DNA from: JBHHYS01 sp046757645
Lineage (GTDB): Bacteria > Acidobacteriota > Terriglobia > Acidiferrales > 2-02-FULL-67-57
Assembly (NCBI GenBank): GCA_046757645.1
Contig: JBHHYS010000039.1
Location: forward strand, 1-23,201
Reading direction: 5' to 3'
DNA length: 23,201 nt
Made by a program: the position numbers and the translations under genes
In this document: positions 21,368 to 23,201 of the stretch, one piece after another
Layout: each line of letters begins with the position of its first letter
Position numbering within the stretch: the first letter of the stretch is position 1
Notes under the pieces: model-generated
Database searches by the model: none
What the model saw: the letters and a program-made list of their open reading frames with translations, nothing else
What the model was told of the DNA's origin: nothing

Positions 21368-22102
21368 ATGCGGGTGGCGCTGTTTGTTACCTGTCTGGTG
21401 GATCAATTCTTTCCTTCGGTGGGTGTGGCCACGGTGCGCCTGCTGCGGCATCTGGGTCTCGAAATAGATTTCCCGCAGCGCCAGACCTGCTGCGGCCAGC
21501 CGGGCTATAACGCGGGCTTTCCCGAGTACGCGCGGCCGCTGGCCCGGCGCACGATTGAACTCTTCGAGCCCTATGACGCCGTGGTGCTGCCCTCCGGCTC
21601 TTGCGCCGCCATGCTTCGCCAGGGCTACGCCAATCTCTTCCGCGATCAGGCGGAGTGGCAGCGGCGCGCGCACGCCCTGGCAGAAAAGACCTATGAGCTG
21701 GCTGAGTTTCTGGTGCGCGTGCTGGGCCGGGTGGAGTTGGCCGCGCGCTTCCCGGCCCGCGTCACTTACCATGACAGTTGCCACGCCTTGCGTGGCCTGC
21801 GCCTGAAAGAGGAGCCCCGACGCTTGCTCGGCGCGGTGGAGGGGCTGGAGTTGGTGGAGATGGAGGCGAGCGAGGTCTGCTGCGGTTTCGGGGGGATCTT
21901 TGCGGTGGACTTCGCCGACATTTCCACTGCGATGGCCGAAGACAAGCTGGCCGCCATCGAGCGCACCGGCGCCGACTGCGTGGTGTCGAGCGATTCCGGT
22001 TGCCTGATGCAAATCGGCAGCCGGCTCCGCCGGAGACGGAGCCGCGTCCGGCCCCTGCATCTGGCCGAACTCTTGGCGGAGGGAATCGAGCGTCGTGCCT
22101 GA
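21368..22102 (+). CDS. lutA: Lactate utilisation protein A (CCG-domain iron-sulfur oxidoreductase subunit)
   Basis: The 244-residue protein is a LutA/YkgE-type subunit of the LutABC L-lactate oxidation complex. Two cysteine-rich CCG segments are present: CCGQPGYNAGF near residue 40 and CCGFGGIFAV near 177. The partners SGSCAAML, YHDSCHALRGL and SDSGCLMQIGSRL, typical of heterodisulfide-reductase-like domains, are also present. The length matches the family. The start ATG 21368 lies 6 nt after a TAGAAT box, without a ribosome site. The end overlaps the start of lutB by 8 nt, indicating translational coupling. Confidence 0.92.
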   Translation: MRVALFVTCLVDQFFPSVGVATVRLLRHLGLEIDFPQRQTCCGQPGYNAGFPEYARPLARRTIELFEPYDAVVLPSGSCAAMLRQGYANLFRDQAEWQRRAHALAEKTYELAEFLVRVLGRVELAARFPARVTYHDSCHALRGLRLKEEPRRLLGAVEGLELVEMEASEVCCGFGGIFAVDFADISTAMAEDKLAAIERTGADCVVSSDSGCLMQIGSRLRRRRSRVRPLHLAELLAEGIERRA

Positions 22103-23201
22103 TCCCACGCGCTTTCGGGAAGAGGCCGCCCGCACCCTGGCCGACACCCGCTTGCAGCAGTTGATCGCCGCCGCCACCGGGCGCTTCAATGCCGCGCGCC
22201 AACGCGCCATCGCGGAGCTGCCCGAGTGGGAGCAGCTCCGCACCTACGCCCATCAGGTCAAGCAACACACCCTGGCGAACCTCGACCACTACCTCAAGCA
22301 ACTCGAGGCGCGGGTTGAGGAGCGCGGCGGCCAGGTCTTCTGGGCGCCGGATGCGGCGGCGGCGTGCGCCTACACCGCCGGGGTGGCGACCCACCGCGGG
22401 GCCTCCTTGGTGGTGAAAAGCAAATCCATGACCACGGAGGAGATCGAGCTGGCCGAGGCCCTCGCCCGCCTGGGCATCGAAGCGGTGGAAACTGACCTGG
22501 GCGAGTTCATCATTCAACTCGCTCACGAGCGCCCCTACCACATCCTTGCCCCCGCACTCCACAAAACCCGCCAGCAAGTGAGCGCCCTGTTTGAACGCCA
22601 CCTCACCTCCGCGCCCGCGGCTGGCCTGCCCGGGCGGGCGGGCCCCGGCGACGACATCGCCGCGCTGACCCGCACGGCCCGGCGTGTCCTGCGAGAAAAA
22701 TTTGCCGCCGCTCGAGTCGGGATCACCGGAGCCAACTTCGCCGTGGCGGAAACCGGCACCATCGTGGTGGTGGAAAACGAAGGCAACGCCCGGCTGTGTG
22801 CCGCGCTCCCCCGGGTGCATATCGTGGTCATGGGAATTGAGAAGGTGATCCCGCGCTGGGACGACTTGGCGGTTTTTCTGCGGCTGCTGCCGCGCGCCGC
22901 CACCGGGCAGAAGCTCACCAGCTACGTTTCCGCTTTCACCGGGCCGCGCCGCGGCGATGAATCCGAGGGCCCGGAGGAATTCCATCTGGTGCTGCTCGAT
23001 AACGGGCGCACCCGCATCCTGGCTGAGCAACACACCCGCAGCACGCTTTTTTGCATCCGCTGCGGCGCCTGCCTGAATACTTGCCCGGTCTACCGCAAGG
23101 TCGGTGGGCACAGCTACGGCTGGGTGTACTCGGGACCAATCGGGGCTGTGCTGACTCCGCAACTGCTGGCAGCGAACAAGCCTCGGAGCTGCCCTTTGCC
23201 T
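22095..23201 (+). CDS. lutB: Lactate utilisation protein B (LutB), partial at the right edge
   Basis: The reading frame from GTG 22095 stays open for 369 codons to the end of the window, so the gene is cut by the edge. The N-terminal LutB/LUD-type domain includes KSKSMTTEEIELAEAL, GVGITGANF-like ARVGITGANFAVAETGTIVVVENEGN and PRVHIVVMGIEKVIPRWDDL. A 4Fe-4S motif, FCIRCGACLNTCPVYRKVGG, is followed by HSYGWVYSGPIGAVLTPQL. In LutABC it carries iron-sulfur clusters for L-lactate oxidation to pyruvate. The rest of the gene, including a second cluster, and any lutC lie beyond the edge. The GTG overlaps the lutA stop by 8 nt. Confidence 0.92.
   Translation, partial: MPDPTRFREEAARTLADTRLQQLIAAATGRFNAARQRAIAELPEWEQLRTYAHQVKQHTLANLDHYLKQLEARVEERGGQVFWAPDAAAACAYTAGVATHRGASLVVKSKSMTTEEIELAEALARLGIEAVETDLGEFIIQLAHERPYHILAPALHKTRQQVSALFERHLTSAPAAGLPGRAGPGDDIAALTRTARRVLREKFAAARVGITGANFAVAETGTIVVVENEGNARLCAALPRVHIVVMGIEKVIPRWDDLAVFLRLLPRAATGQKLTSYVSAFTGPRRGDESEGPEEFHLVLLDNGRTRILAEQHTRSTLFCIRCGACLNTCPVYRKVGGHSYGWVYSGPIGAVLTPQLLAANKPRSCPLP

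Noticed and set aside
21762..23162. 466-codon minus-strand ORF across lutA/lutB
   Set aside because: It is the shadow of lutB, whose plus frame has the 4Fe-4S and LUD-type motifs.
1..23201. CRISPR array
   Set aside because: No regularly spaced repeats with unique spacers were seen; the 11-mers are directly adjacent and only paired.

Overview
The window reads as a GC-rich bacterial chromosome segment. The best guess is Acidobacteriota or a similar phylum, because of the gene mix and the several families of short dispersed palindromic repeats in and between genes. This is a guess from style, since no rRNA or marker gene is present. Almost every protein gene is recognisable. Two stretches stand out as accessory: the lower-GC region at 1-1056 and 6721-7166, and the esterase gene at 8637-10019.

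Region 1 (1-7243) is bounded by two copies of a tRNA-Gly(GCC) leader. The left copy drives only a 5' tRNA half that stops exactly at the end of the anticodon loop (622-660). The right copy drives an intact tRNA-Gly (7167-7243). Between them, all on the minus strand, lie a sodium:solute symporter, an asparagine-synthetase-like amidotransferase, a mannosyl-3-phosphoglycerate synthase (14 nt after the amidotransferase stop and with its own strong ribosome site) and an Nei-type DNA glycosylase. The amidotransferase/synthase pair suggests compatible-solute synthesis (mannosylglycerate), possibly extended to its amide, mannosylglyceramide. No phosphatase for the pathway is visible.

Region 2 (7253-15864) concerns two- and three-carbon hydroxyacids. 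A minus-strand operon, glcD-glcE-esterase-glcF, encodes a three-subunit glycolate (or D-lactate) oxidase interrupted by an unrelated, compositionally different, secreted Fes-like esterase. Divergent from it run a D-2-hydroxyacid dehydrogenase (glyoxylate/hydroxypyruvate reductase type), a 69-residue hypothetical protein and a MOFRL-type glycerate 2-kinase. Together these could carry glycolate or glyoxylate carbon to 2-phosphoglycerate.

Region 3 (16107-18444) is a cyclic-di-GMP pair: a membrane HD-GYP protein and a membrane GGDEF diguanylate cyclase.

Region 4 (18507-21304) is the least explained part. Two adjacent Get3/ArsA-type ATPases, the second with an Asn where the catalytic switch-I Asp is expected, are flanked by two small proteins that are homologous to each other. 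A decayed copy of the first small protein's C-terminal tail lies after its stop codon.

Region 5 (21368-23201) starts a lactate-utilisation operon, lutA followed by an overlapping lutB that runs off the right edge. lutA and the preceding minus-strand small gene share a divergent promoter region with an 11-bp inverted repeat and TAGAAT boxes 6-7 nt before each ATG, suggestive of leaderless transcripts.
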